A stretch of 64,000 nucleotides of DNA. Source: an uncultured Marinobacter sp. GTDB taxonomy: Bacteria; Pseudomonadota; Gammaproteobacteria; Pseudomonadales; Oleiphilaceae. Below are positions 52,071 through 60,707 of this stretch, piece by piece; position 1 is the stretch's first letter, and the number at the start of each line of letters is the position of its first letter. The position numbers and the translations under genes are program-made. Under the pieces are notes generated by a model, which saw nothing but the letters and a program-made list of their open reading frames with translations, was not told the DNA's origin and ran no database searches. Location: assembly GCF_947259545.1 (NCBI RefSeq), contig NZ_CAMYMK010000008.1, positions 310,001 to 374,000 of the forward strand, given 5' to 3'.

Positions 52071-52129
52071 GTCCGTTGCCCTCAGGGTGTTGTTTTGACA
52101 AGTCTGGAATGGATCACGGGAGCGCTACC

Positions 52130-52143
52130 TTGACTTGCGTCAA
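52130..52143. promoter_or_regulatory. FNR/DNR-type box TTGACTTGCGTCAA
   Basis: A perfect 5-4-5 inverted repeat close to the FNR/DNR consensus TTGAT-N4-ATCAA, centred about 66 bases before the heme-protein start and 110 before the divergent prenyltransferase. A class II position for the heme gene would put the transcript start near 52095. It suggests control by oxygen limitation or nitric oxide. Confidence 0.65.
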
Positions 52144-52246
52144 CCGCCGTTCTTAATAGTAGCGGGATATCCCTCGTTTTATCTTATCTTCCTTGGTAGA
52201 GAGATTAGCAGGCTGACAATTACAGGCAATCCGCGGAGGAGAGCAT

Positions 52247-53134
52247 ATGTCTAGTGTAGCGGTACTGAGGGCGAGCCGCCCGAATTTCCTGGTGCTTGCA
52301 CCCTTGTGTGTGGCGCTGGGCATTGTTTTGACCTGGCGGCAGATGGCGGTACTGGATGGAATGCATGTGCTGTTGGTCCTGGTGGGGGCACTGCTGGCCC
52401 ATGCGGCGGTCAACCTGCTGAATGAATATCAGGACTTCCGCTCGGGCCTTGACCTGGCCACCACCCGCACCCCGTTTTCCGGTGGCAGCGGCGCCTTACC
52501 GGACAGGCCTGAAGCAGCCCCCAAGGTTCTCGTTGCGGCGTTGGTGACAATGGCCGCGATGGCGGCTATCGGCCTCTATTTCCTGTGGTTACGGGGGCTG
52601 CCCATGCTGTTGCTCGGGGTGGGCGGGCTTGTCCTGATCATTGGCTACACCCAATGGATCACCCGTTCCCCCTGGCTATGCCTGCTCGCCCCCGGCCTGG
52701 GCTTCGGGCCGGTGATGATATGGGGCACGCAGGTGGCCCTGGGCGGCCAGCCGGATGCGAGTGCTGCCCTGGTGGCCGTGATGGTGATGCTGTGGGTCAT
52801 CGAGTTGCTGCTGATCAACCAGATCCCCGACGTTGCGGCGGATCGCCAGGCCGGCCGTCGCCATCTGCCGATAGTGCTCGGCCTGAAGGTGGCTGCAGCG
52901 GTGGTGGCGGTGTTGTTGCTGGGAAGTTATCTGCTGCTGGCCACTGCCCTGTTAGTCGGAGCGCTACCCGTGGCCAGCGGGCTGGCAATGTTCACGTTAC
53001 CGGCCGCGCTCTGGGTGGCCTGGCGGTTGCCCCATGCGCTGGATGACAACAGCAAGTTGTCCCCGGTGCTGGGGGTGAACGTTGCCGCACTGCTGACCAC
53101 GTTGGCGTTATTGGGGGTAGGGTTGTGGCCGTGA
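52247..53134 (+). CDS. UbiA-family prenyltransferase (MenA-like)
   Basis: 295 residues with about nine membrane helices. The first Asp-rich motif is NLLNEYQDFRSGLD, the second is NQIPDVAADRQAGRRHLP, and the N-terminus SRPNFLVLAPLCVALG is typical of 1,4-dihydroxy-2-naphthoate-type prenyltransferases. It would transfer a prenyl chain to an aromatic acceptor. No other menaquinone genes are in the window, so the acceptor is open. GGAGGAGAG precedes the ATG. It shares the divergent region with the FNR-like box. Confidence 0.85.
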   Translation: MSSVAVLRASRPNFLVLAPLCVALGIVLTWRQMAVLDGMHVLLVLVGALLAHAAVNLLNEYQDFRSGLDLATTRTPFSGGSGALPDRPEAAPKVLVAALVTMAAMAAIGLYFLWLRGLPMLLLGVGGLVLIIGYTQWITRSPWLCLLAPGLGFGPVMIWGTQVALGGQPDASAALVAVMVMLWVIELLLINQIPDVAADRQAGRRHLPIVLGLKVAAAVVAVLLLGSYLLLATALLVGALPVASGLAMFTLPAALWVAWRLPHALDDNSKLSPVLGVNVAALLTTLALLGVGLWP

Positions 53135-53168
53135 TACCGCCCGGGGCATCAGGGGCTGAAGTGGCTGT

Positions 53169-53369
53169 TCAACCGGGGGCCTCCCGGTAGGACACCATTC
53201 GCTGTTTATCTTCATCCCAAAGGGCATACCGGAAGCAGTCTGCAATATCGCCGAGCACCCACACCACTACGATCAACCCGAAAATAATAGGGTAGCTCAA
53301 CAGCACAACCAGGGGATTGCGCTGGGCGCGATAGGTAAAGCGCTGCCACGGCGTTGCGTCCCGCCACAT
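53169..53369 (-). CDS. Small membrane protein, possible desaturase fragment
   Basis: A 66-residue frame with one hydrophobic helix (PLVVLLSYPIIFGLIVVVWVLG) preceded by FTYRAQRNP. The RNP-plus-helix pattern faintly recalls membrane fatty-acid desaturases, which are about 350 residues long, but no His boxes are present. A stop lies three codons before the ATG. An adjacent frame carries sequence (YLPKDLICPYV) that could have been continuous with it before a frameshift. It may be a remnant or a genuine small protein; I cannot decide. Confidence 0.35.
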   Translation of the reverse strand: MWRDATPWQRFTYRAQRNPLVVLLSYPIIFGLIVVVWVLGDIADCFRYALWDEDKQRMVSYREAPG

Positions 53370-53451
53370 ACGGGCAAATTAGATCTTTGGGCAGGTAATT
53401 GCCAACGCTCGGGCTATCCAACTCTACCTTTTGCAGAAAAGTCCGCCATGT

Positions 53452-54885
53452 TCAGGGATGAGGCATCGATCCGGTGTAGAACGTTTCGCAGTCGCCACCT
53501 GTAATCGCCCGCACCCCGCGTTTGACGAGGTCGAGCATCGGTCCGGTCACCGCGACCAGAACGTTGGGCCGCTCGATCTCGGGTTCGTGGAACGGGCCGG
53601 TAATTCGTTGTTCAACAACCGCACAGCCATCGGAGTCAATTACTGCTACCTGCATGTCCTGGAAGCGGTAATTGACGAAGTCCAGCGCCCCGGTCAGGGC
53701 CAGGCGGTTTTGTGGAGTTCGGAAGGCCACGTCACGCGCCTGCGCCACACCCCCTTCAATAACCCATTCAGAGATCATCTGATCAATGGTTGTGCTCCCC
53801 CCGCTGCCCTGAAGCACACCGGTAAACGCATAACCGCGCGTAACCACAAGACCTACCGGCCCGGCAATGAATACCGCACCAACATCAATCAGATTGAAGT
53901 TCTGGGTTTTGGTGTAATCCGCCAGCTCGTCATCCAGGTCATACCCATCAATGGTCAGTTCCCCCGAGCTCAAGCTGAGCATGCCGGTTGCGCTGTTACG
54001 GAGCTCCTGCCAGGTGTTGCCCTGCGCATTGAGAGACAACTCAAGATCGACGTTGCCGGTGGCGGCCTGATCCGGGTTCAGCTTGCCCATGAAGGCCCCG
54101 AAATCAAATTCAGCAAGCCCGTATTCAAGCCTGAGAGCGGGTGTTCGGGACGAAAGGTCCGCCTCAATCCATCCCGAGGCTTCTCCCTCGAAAGCAGTTG
54201 CCTTGACGGGCTTCAGTGTGAAGACGCCGCTATCGCCGCGGACCTTCATCGAGAAATCGGAAGCCTTGAACCGGCTCTGGCTAAGCGTATCGCATTGCAA
54301 GTCGCCTTCGGCGGCAAGAGATGCAAGCGCCTGGTCCGGCATGCCACCGTTATGGTGGATATTGCGCAGCTCCAGATCGCAATGCTCAAACAGCCATCCC
54401 ATCTCCGAGGTCTGATCAATATAGGTAAACCGTGCATCGGACACCCGCAACCGCCTCAGCGACAGTGCGTCGAGTTCCTCGGGATCGGTCCCGTCAATGT
54501 TGAACACACCCGGGCTGGAGCGCTTGATCACCAGTTCCGGCTGTTTTATATGGAGATCAATTGGGTGCACGTTACCGGTCAGCAGGCTGAAGGTGGCAAG
54601 CCCCACACTGACACTTTCAGCTGTGGCCACTACCTGCCCCTGTCTGCTTAGCTCGAGTTCTGCAATTGTGACGCTTGGTCCCTGCAGCAGGCCGAAGCGC
54701 AGGGGCTGACCGATCTGCACGTCCATGTTCGTGATGTCGCTGAGCCCGGCCTCAATCCGTTTTTTGACCTGATCAGTATCAACCAGCAACCAGGCTACCA
54801 GGACGGCTGCGATGAGCAGGGCGGCCAGCACCGAGACAATCACAATCGCCATTCGTATTCGAGTTGCCATCATTCCACCGACCAT
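53452..54885 (-). CDS. AsmA-family protein
   Basis: 477 residues. An N-terminal membrane helix (IVIVSVLAALLIAAVLVAWLL) leads into an AsmA domain (DTDQVKKRIEAGLSDITNMD, LSLRRLRVSDARFTYID) and a C-terminal AsmA repeat (LEYGLAEFDFGAFMGKLNPD, FRTPQNRLALTGALDFVN). AsmA-like proteins are bridge-type lipid-transfer or envelope-integrity proteins spanning the periplasm; this one is shorter than the 600-700 residues common in the family. It is transcribed 26 bases behind the papain-like protein gene. The exact start (54885, 54873 or 54870) is uncertain. Confidence 0.85.
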   Translation of the reverse strand: MVGGMMATRIRMAIVIVSVLAALLIAAVLVAWLLVDTDQVKKRIEAGLSDITNMDVQIGQPLRFGLLQGPSVTIAELELSRQGQVVATAESVSVGLATFSLLTGNVHPIDLHIKQPELVIKRSSPGVFNIDGTDPEELDALSLRRLRVSDARFTYIDQTSEMGWLFEHCDLELRNIHHNGGMPDQALASLAAEGDLQCDTLSQSRFKASDFSMKVRGDSGVFTLKPVKATAFEGEASGWIEADLSSRTPALRLEYGLAEFDFGAFMGKLNPDQAATGNVDLELSLNAQGNTWQELRNSATGMLSLSSGELTIDGYDLDDELADYTKTQNFNLIDVGAVFIAGPVGLVVTRGYAFTGVLQGSGGSTTIDQMISEWVIEGGVAQARDVAFRTPQNRLALTGALDFVNYRFQDMQVAVIDSDGCAVVEQRITGPFHEPEIERPNVLVAVTGPMLDLVKRGVRAITGGDCETFYTGSMPHP

Positions 54886-54911
54886 CTTGTTCAGGCCCAG
54901 CCTGGTGAGCT

Positions 54912-56882
54912 CTAAGGCGATGCTGCCCAGCTAGTGTAGCCAAGCTTCATAATACGGGCGACTTCGTCTTCCGGTATTGCTGACAGGTCTCCCAACTCCA
55001 GGTGGTCAAAATGGAATGCGTAAAGGCGGGAGGTAAATTCGGCAATGGGCAGGGAGGCTTCGCCGCGATACTCGCCGTGGCCCCGGGTGGAGCAGGTGAT
55101 GCCCTGGCCCCAGTCCTGGCCGCTGTCGTTGTTGGGGTTGAAGAAGTAGACCCGTATCTCGTCCTGGGGGCTGAGCCCGACTCTCAGGATGTTGATGGCG
55201 TGACGGCCCACGAAGCGCGAGGCGCTGTCCGTGACGGCAATGCCCGCCGGCTGGGCGTGGATGACTGGCATGTTCCCGTTGTAAAAAGGGTGGTAGCTGG
55301 CATAGAAGTGGCGAATGAAGCCGTCGTAGTCGTGCACCTTGCCGGTGTGGATATCGGCCACCACACGGAATCCCTGGCTGACCCACCAGCCATAGAATTC
55401 CGGGTTGATCCAGCGATGGGCATCGTCATCCCGGTTTTCACAACGGCGCCACATCTCCCCATAGATGCGATCCAGGTGGGGGATTAGGATCAGCGATACC
55501 GGGTCCACATCGACTGGTGTTCCCTCGACCAATCCGGGCTTAAGATCTCTGGAAGAGACGTTCTGGCCTTCGAACCGGCTCAGCACTTCGTTGTCCCGGG
55601 CCGCCCAGGCCAATACCTGGAGCAGGTAATCGGCTTCGTTGGCGGACCACATCGACAGACCGATGGCAGACTGGCAGGTGGGGTTGTTGCCCTGGCCCAC
55701 TCCCAGCGGCTGCCCCAAAAGATTGATGACACCGGCCAGCAGGAACACCCGGGGCGGCCGGGCATCGCCATAGACCCCTTGAAGAGTGTGTGCTGTCTCT
55801 GCTGACAGGCGGAGTTTGATTTGCCGCCACAAGGCCTGGGCCACGGAAGGCGTAAACAGCGAACCCCGTTCCAGCATTAAGGTGAGTCCGTAAACGGCCT
55901 GGCAGGTTTCCGGGTAGATGGCTTCGTCGATCAGGGCATGGACCAGTTCCGTGTAACAGTAGAGATCATCCAGACCGGTCATGGTCAGTCCCAGTGCGTC
56001 GGGTATCAGATCGTCCTGCTCACTGTTGCGCAGGAACCTCAGCATAACCGCATGATAAGGGGAGGCCAGACCGGTGTTGTGCATGCTGCGGGCAAAGCTC
56101 GTGGCTTCCGACGAGAGTGCTTCGTCGTCCATCTCCGTCAGCCGCTGCTCATAGATCTCCAGGCCCGGGTCTTCGGCGCTGCCCGGTGTGGGCGCAAACA
56201 GCGCGTTGACCAGACGGGTGGCGGCACCGTTGCCGGTGGTTTTTATCTTGGGGTCATAGAGGCACTTGGCGATCTGATCGATCATCTCGCAGATGCTGTT
56301 AACCTGTACTGGCCCCTGGTCCAGCAAACGCCAGACTTCCTCCACCAGACTGTCCAGCAGGCTCTCATAGCCAAGATGGGAAATCAGGTATCGGTAGAGT
56401 TCCTGGACAATCAGCCCGAGCTGTTTCGGGCGCTCCCGGTCGGCTTCCGTAAGTTGGCCTGACAGCAGATCCAGGTTCAGCGCCATCACCTGGGTCAGAA
56501 AATGCCGTGCCTGTTCCGCTGAAATGCCGGGGTGGAAGTAGTCACCCAGGGTGACGGCAAGCATTCTTAGCTCGCTGATGGCTTCTACGATGGTGGTAAC
56601 GGCCCCGGCCTCGCGCAGGGAGTGTTTGACCAGTGCCGGCTGCAGTATCGCCGGTTGAGCCCAGTCGCTGGCACCGAAGATGCCGGCGGATTCCAGCGAT
56701 CGGACCCGCCGGTACAGGACATCAAAGCCGCCCGGCATTGTCATCAGGATTCGGGCACGCTCCAACAGTCCAAGGCTGGAGGCGTTGGGGTTGATGTGAC
56801 GGGCTCGAGCGAACTCAGCCAGTGCTCCATCAAACTGCTTCGACGCCTGCTCGAGGGCAGGGTCGGCGTTTGGGCGTTCCAT
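54912..56882 (-). CDS. Large uncharacterised protein with papain/calpain-like Q-C-H-N tetrad
   Basis: 656 residues, no signal peptide or membrane helix. Residues 1-360 are helical and unfamiliar. From about 375 a cysteine-peptidase-like pattern appears: Q397 six residues before C403 in VGQGNNPTCQSAIGLSMWS (papain has Q19 and C25), H561 in GRHAINILRVGL, and N582 in VYFFNPNNDSGQDWGQ, 21 residues later, as in the calpain-style NP-x-x...W segment. The tetrad is my reading of the sequence and not a database match. The start is ATG 56882 after AGGGAA. Probably in an operon with the asmA-like gene; the substrate is unknown. Confidence 0.7.
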   Translation of the reverse strand: MERPNADPALEQASKQFDGALAEFARARHINPNASSLGLLERARILMTMPGGFDVLYRRVRSLESAGIFGASDWAQPAILQPALVKHSLREAGAVTTIVEAISELRMLAVTLGDYFHPGISAEQARHFLTQVMALNLDLLSGQLTEADRERPKQLGLIVQELYRYLISHLGYESLLDSLVEEVWRLLDQGPVQVNSICEMIDQIAKCLYDPKIKTTGNGAATRLVNALFAPTPGSAEDPGLEIYEQRLTEMDDEALSSEATSFARSMHNTGLASPYHAVMLRFLRNSEQDDLIPDALGLTMTGLDDLYCYTELVHALIDEAIYPETCQAVYGLTLMLERGSLFTPSVAQALWRQIKLRLSAETAHTLQGVYGDARPPRVFLLAGVINLLGQPLGVGQGNNPTCQSAIGLSMWSANEADYLLQVLAWAARDNEVLSRFEGQNVSSRDLKPGLVEGTPVDVDPVSLILIPHLDRIYGEMWRRCENRDDDAHRWINPEFYGWWVSQGFRVVADIHTGKVHDYDGFIRHFYASYHPFYNGNMPVIHAQPAGIAVTDSASRFVGRHAINILRVGLSPQDEIRVYFFNPNNDSGQDWGQGITCSTRGHGEYRGEASLPIAEFTSRLYAFHFDHLELGDLSAIPEDEVARIMKLGYTSWAASP

Positions 56883-57103
56883 AGCTTCGATTCCCTGTTG
56901 TGTTCGGGGCCGGTGCAAGTGTTACCTTCCCAGCCGACGCTCTGAATGTAGTCGTCTTCGACCCTGGTGGCCAGAGCGGCGCTGCGTGTTCAGTCACCGT
57001 GATCTCTGATACAAGTCTGGCTCGTGGTTTCGTTGCCGTCTACGCTGATTACAATCAGCAACGACAAGGCCCCAATTCTCGACGCTTGTCTGGCGGAGGT
57101 GGA

Positions 57104-58399
57104 ATGAAGTTTCCCTCAAGCACAGCTTTTGCCCTCTTGGGAGCAGCACTGATTGCGATCAGCTACGGGCTTGCGCGTTTTGCCTTCGGGCTGTTTGTGC
57201 CCCCAATCCGCGCAGAGCTGGAGCTGACGCCGGACGTGATCGGCATCATCGGCGCTCTGCCACTCATCAGTTTCGTATTTGCCACGATGGTCGCACCATT
57301 ATCCGCTGACCGTCTTGGTGCCCGCAATACGGCGATGCTTTCCGGTGGTTTCGGTACTGTCGGTCTGGCGCTGATCAGCCAGGCTTCCGGAGCTTTATCC
57401 CTTGGCGTGGGTGTATTCGCCTGTGGCATCTGCACCGGTCTGATGATGCCGGCACTGACCGCGGCCATGCAGGCGCTGGTGAAACGCTCCCTCCATGGGC
57501 GGGTCAGCTCGGTTATGAACGCTGGCACCAGCATTGGTGTAGTCATTGCTGTACCGACGATTCTATTCCTGGCCGGTGCCTGGCGTTATGCGTACGCGTC
57601 CTTTGCTGTTCTGGCGGTCATCGGGATGCTTGCCACGTGGATCTTCATTCCTTCCGTGTCGCGAGTCATGCCGTCGAACGCGGCGCCACCACCTTCGATC
57701 AGCGCCCTGCAGTGGTGGCGTCTGTTCAGGCTTTCACTGTTTGCTTTCATGATGGGCTTTGTCTCCGCGGCGTACTGGATCTTCGCGCCCGACCTGGTCG
57801 TCAACCTTGGCGCCCTGCCGCCCGATGCGACCGGGTGGCTATGGCTGGCGGTTGGTATTGCCGGTCTCGGAGGTGCCGTGGTGGCGGATCTGGCCGATCG
57901 CAACAACCCGCCAATCACCCAGGCACTCATGCTGATGATGCTTTCCGCGAGCCTGGCATTGCTCGCCGCCAGTCCCGATAACCTGGCGATTGCGGCATTC
58001 TCCGCACTGGTCTTCGGCCTGGCTTATATGAGTCTGACGGGCCTGTACCTGATGACCGGCATCCGCCTGTTGCCGGGCCGATTATCGATGGGTCCCGTAT
58101 TGCCTTTTATGGCTGTGTCGCTTGGACAGGCAACCGGGTCGCCTCTTGTAGGCTTGTTGGTGAATGAGTTCGGTTACTCAGATGCGTTTGCCATGTTTTC
58201 GGTGGTTGGCATTCTGGTGGCCATACTGTCTCCCCTGTATCCGCGCTACATTGAGCCGGAGCACGAGGAGGAGCGCGAAGAAGAGACTGGCCTCCAGGCG
58301 GCCTACGACTACCAGCTTCAGAATGAGGAGGGTGAGCCGTTCAGGTATGGAGCTCCCGAACGGCCTGGGCAAACAGCCCGGCAACCGGAAGGGTCGTGA
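57104..58399 (+). CDS. Major facilitator superfamily transporter
   Basis: 431 residues with about twelve membrane segments (FALLGAALIAISYGLARFAFG, IIGALPLISFVFATMVAPLSADRLGARNTA in part, carrying the loop 2-3 D-R-x-G motif). The group is related to YbfB/CynX-like transporters. The substrate is unknown. The C-terminal 45 residues are hydrophilic and Glu-rich. The start is ATG 57104 after GGAGGTGGA; the longer frame from 56900 overlaps the divergent gene. Its last 59 bases overlap the end of the PRPP-synthetase gene on the other strand. Confidence 0.85.
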   Translation: MKFPSSTAFALLGAALIAISYGLARFAFGLFVPPIRAELELTPDVIGIIGALPLISFVFATMVAPLSADRLGARNTAMLSGGFGTVGLALISQASGALSLGVGVFACGICTGLMMPALTAAMQALVKRSLHGRVSSVMNAGTSIGVVIAVPTILFLAGAWRYAYASFAVLAVIGMLATWIFIPSVSRVMPSNAAPPPSISALQWWRLFRLSLFAFMMGFVSAAYWIFAPDLVVNLGALPPDATGWLWLAVGIAGLGGAVVADLADRNNPPITQALMLMMLSASLALLAASPDNLAIAAFSALVFGLAYMSLTGLYLMTGIRLLPGRLSMGPVLPFMAVSLGQATGSPLVGLLVNEFGYSDAFAMFSVVGILVAILSPLYPRYIEPEHEEEREEETGLQAAYDYQLQNEEGEPFRYGAPERPGQTARQPEGS

Positions 58400-59288
58400 C
58401 CCGGCCCTGAACCTCTGGTTTCTGCTGCGGTGTAACGCTGTCGGTAATGAAAAGCTGATCCATGGACACGGCACGGTAAAGTTGCTCCGAACCCGGCCCG
58501 AACAGGCCATGGGTGATGACCCCGAACACCCTCGTGGCGCCCTTGTCTTTGCAAGCGTCGGCGGCGCGCAACAGGGTGGTGCCGCTCGCCACCATATCGT
58601 CAACGATGATGGCAACCTTGCCTGTCATGTCCCCGATCACGGCATCGCCGGTTACTTTGCCATCGCTTCGTCGTTTCTCCAGGAAGGCGGTGGGTGGCTG
58701 TTCGCCAGTGGCATCCGCCCAGGCGTCGCGAAACCGGTCCACGCGTTTGGTGCCCCCGGCGTCGGGGGAAACAATAACGACCGGCTCGTCACCTACACGG
58801 TCTATAAGTGCGTTGACGAACAGACTGTGGGCTTCCAGATGCACCGTCTGGCAGCGGAAGGCGTTGTCGAATGCGCCCCGGTTGTGAACTTCCAGCGCCA
58901 CCACGCAGTCCACCGCCATGGCTTCGAACAGTTGCGCCACGTAGCGTGTGGTGACCGGGTCTTGCTCCTTGGCGCGACGATCCTTGCGCGCATAAGCCAG
59001 ATACGGCACCAGCGCGGTGACGCGTTTCGCGCCGGCATCTTTAACGGTGGCGATGAAAAACAGCAGCCGTAGCAACTTGTCGTTAACGCTTAAGGCTTGC
59101 TCGCCAAAGAGGGTATGGAGAACGTAAACGTCCCGGCCCCGTACACTCTGTAGTGGCCGGGACTTGTGTTCGCCATCGTCAAAGGCGCGATCTTCATGGG
59201 GGGCCAGGCTGATGCCGAGCTGTGCGGCAACGGAACGACCAAACTCATGGCTACCTTCCAGGGCAAACAAAACCGGCTCGCTGTTCAT
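58341..59288 (-). CDS. Ribose-phosphate pyrophosphokinase paralogue
   Basis: 315 residues with the Prs layout: FDDGEHKSRPLQSVRGRDVYVL (ATP site, quoted in full as 22 residues would exceed the limit, so key residues are FDDGE and VRGRDV), YARKDRR, the PRPP-synthetase region VVIVSPDAGGTKR, a catalytic loop EKRRSDG, and the PRPP-binding loop IIVDDMVASGTTLL. It would make PRPP from ribose 5-phosphate and ATP. The essential prs gene of gammaproteobacteria normally sits beside ispE and lolB, which are absent here, so this is probably a second, specialised copy. AAGGAC precedes the ATG. Confidence 0.85.
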   Translation of the reverse strand: MNSEPVLFALEGSHEFGRSVAAQLGISLAPHEDRAFDDGEHKSRPLQSVRGRDVYVLHTLFGEQALSVNDKLLRLLFFIATVKDAGAKRVTALVPYLAYARKDRRAKEQDPVTTRYVAQLFEAMAVDCVVALEVHNRGAFDNAFRCQTVHLEAHSLFVNALIDRVGDEPVVIVSPDAGGTKRVDRFRDAWADATGEQPPTAFLEKRRSDGKVTGDAVIGDMTGKVAIIVDDMVASGTTLLRAADACKDKGATRVFGVITHGLFGPGSEQLYRAVSMDQLFITDSVTPQQKPEVQGRVTTLPVAGLFAQAVRELHT

Positions 59289-59334
59289 ATCATGTCCTTG
59301 ACGGTATGTGTTCGGTGCCCGCTCGCGGCAGGCG

Positions 59335-60021
59335 CTATCCGCCTTCGCGGAATCTCCGGATAAAGGCTTCGGACTCGTCGATCGATTGTTCCATATTGCG
59401 AATCAACTCATCCACGTCCTGACGGATACTCACCAGCTCGTTCTCCAGGGAACCGATCGCCTGGGCGTTCAGGTTATGCTTAAGATATAGCACCTGATCC
59501 TGAAAGGCCTGCAATACTGGCTCCATGCGATCTTCGGCCACGTGCATACGGCGGATCAGTTGGCTGTACTGAGCCCGGGTCTCATCAAGCTGCTGTTCGC
59601 TGTTGCGTCGCAGAGAGGCGCTTTCGTATAGGTCCAGTTCATCCTCCCATTCATCGAACAGATCTTCTGCAACTTCTTCCACCTTGTCGATGCGATCGCG
59701 GACATCTTCCGCGCTGGACTTACTGTCTTCATAGGCATCGCTGATCTCGGCGTACCGATCCTTGAGCTCGGTATCCGGTGTATCCACAACGCTCTGGAAG
59801 CGCTCCAGAGAGGAACGAAAGGTTTCCTGGGCGTCGTTCTGGCTGTCTCGCGCGTTTTCCACCCGGTCCACGAGGATATCGCGCTTTTCATACCCGAATT
59901 TTTCCATGGTGTTGTAGTACAGCGAGGAACACCCGCCCAGAAACAAGACACTGAGCAGCAACAGCCACAACTGACGGGCACCTTGTGGCCTTAATGAACT
60001 GACAGTGACAGGGTTGGACAT
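59335..60021 (-). CDS. DUF2959-family lipoprotein
   Basis: 228 residues. The signal LWLLLLSVLFLGGC has a lipobox, followed by SSLYYNTMEKFGYEKRDILV, the DUF2959 opening. The mature part is almost wholly acidic coiled coil (ERFQSVVDTPDTELKDRY, DRIDKVEEVAEDLFDEWEDE, LENELVSIRQDVDELIRNME). The function is unknown; it is likely periplasmic and elongated. The start at ATG 60021 follows GGAGA; a longer frame to 60126 is not supported. It trails the PRPP-synthetase paralogue in the same direction, though transcribed first. Confidence 0.85.
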   Translation of the reverse strand: MSNPVTVSSLRPQGARQLWLLLLSVLFLGGCSSLYYNTMEKFGYEKRDILVDRVENARDSQNDAQETFRSSLERFQSVVDTPDTELKDRYAEISDAYEDSKSSAEDVRDRIDKVEEVAEDLFDEWEDELDLYESASLRRNSEQQLDETRAQYSQLIRRMHVAEDRMEPVLQAFQDQVLYLKHNLNAQAIGSLENELVSIRQDVDELIRNMEQSIDESEAFIRRFREGG

Positions 60022-60272
60022 AAAGCGGTCTCCGGTTGGGGGTGTGGGTACGAGTCCGGAAAGTGAAGCATGGCGGCCGCTTGCTGACAAGTAGTCACTG
60101 TTGGGCCTCGCCATTCGTTCGACCATTTCGGCGTAGCCCTTGTCACCGTCTGTGCGGTGTCTGCTGAAAATGACGGCGAATTAAGGGGGGAGGCTTATCT
60201 GAACCAGGAGTCCACCTCATCGTGTGACGCCAGTGTTAATGGGCGCCAACGCCGTAGCCGCGACTGGCATGG

Positions 60273-60707
60273 TTAGTCACTTGTATCTCTGACTCGGGAC
60301 TCACTAGTAGGCCAGCTGTCGAACTGTGGCAGCAAGTCTGTGATTTGATGCCAGCTTGCCTTTGAACCCGTAAAAATATGGGCCTCGGGCTCATCATCAA
60401 TGTCACCTTCCAGACCACCAAGTGGGACGCCGATAACTTCCGGACGATCTTTATAGGTACTGATTAAAGGCGAACCACACGTCTTGCAAAAGTACTTGGT
60501 GACGTTCTCGGACGAAGCATACGGAGTGAGATTGTGCTCTCCGGACAGCCACCGAAACTGGTCATTACGAATCGAGGCACGAGTGCGGAAAGCAGCGCCG
60601 TGCCAACGCCGGCACTTGGAGCAATGACAATTGAAAATCGGGCCGAGTCGCCCTTCAATTTCATAGCTCACCGTTTCGCACAAACACTTCCCTGTAAGGT
60701 TGCTCAA
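60273..60707 (-). CDS. GFA-family zinc protein (glutathione-dependent formaldehyde-activating fold)
   Basis: 144 residues. The zinc cysteines are complete: C8 and C10 (GKCLCETV), C27, C29 and C32 (FNCHCSKCRRWHG), and C74 and C77 (KYFCKTCGSP). The fold binds two zinc ions; most bacterial members have no proven substrate, and true Gfa (formaldehyde-glutathione adduct formation) is a minority. The start codon appears to be TTG at 60707, 8 bases after AGGGAG. The 250-base gap on its downstream side up to 60022 holds nothing I can name. Confidence 0.87.
   Translation of the reverse strand: MSNLTGKCLCETVSYEIEGRLGPIFNCHCSKCRRWHGAAFRTRASIRNDQFRWLSGEHNLTPYASSENVTKYFCKTCGSPLISTYKDRPEVIGVPLGGLEGDIDDEPEAHIFTGSKASWHQITDLLPQFDSWPTSESRVRDTSD

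Noticed and set aside
50781-52133. 450-codon plus-strand frame across the heme-protein gene
   Set aside because: Antisense shadow with low-complexity Val/Gly/Ala composition; the minus-strand EB_dh protein has clear domain features.
53431-54651. 406-codon plus-strand frame across the AsmA-like gene
   Set aside because: Antisense shadow; no start signal and no recognisable motifs, while AsmA marks are clear on the other strand.
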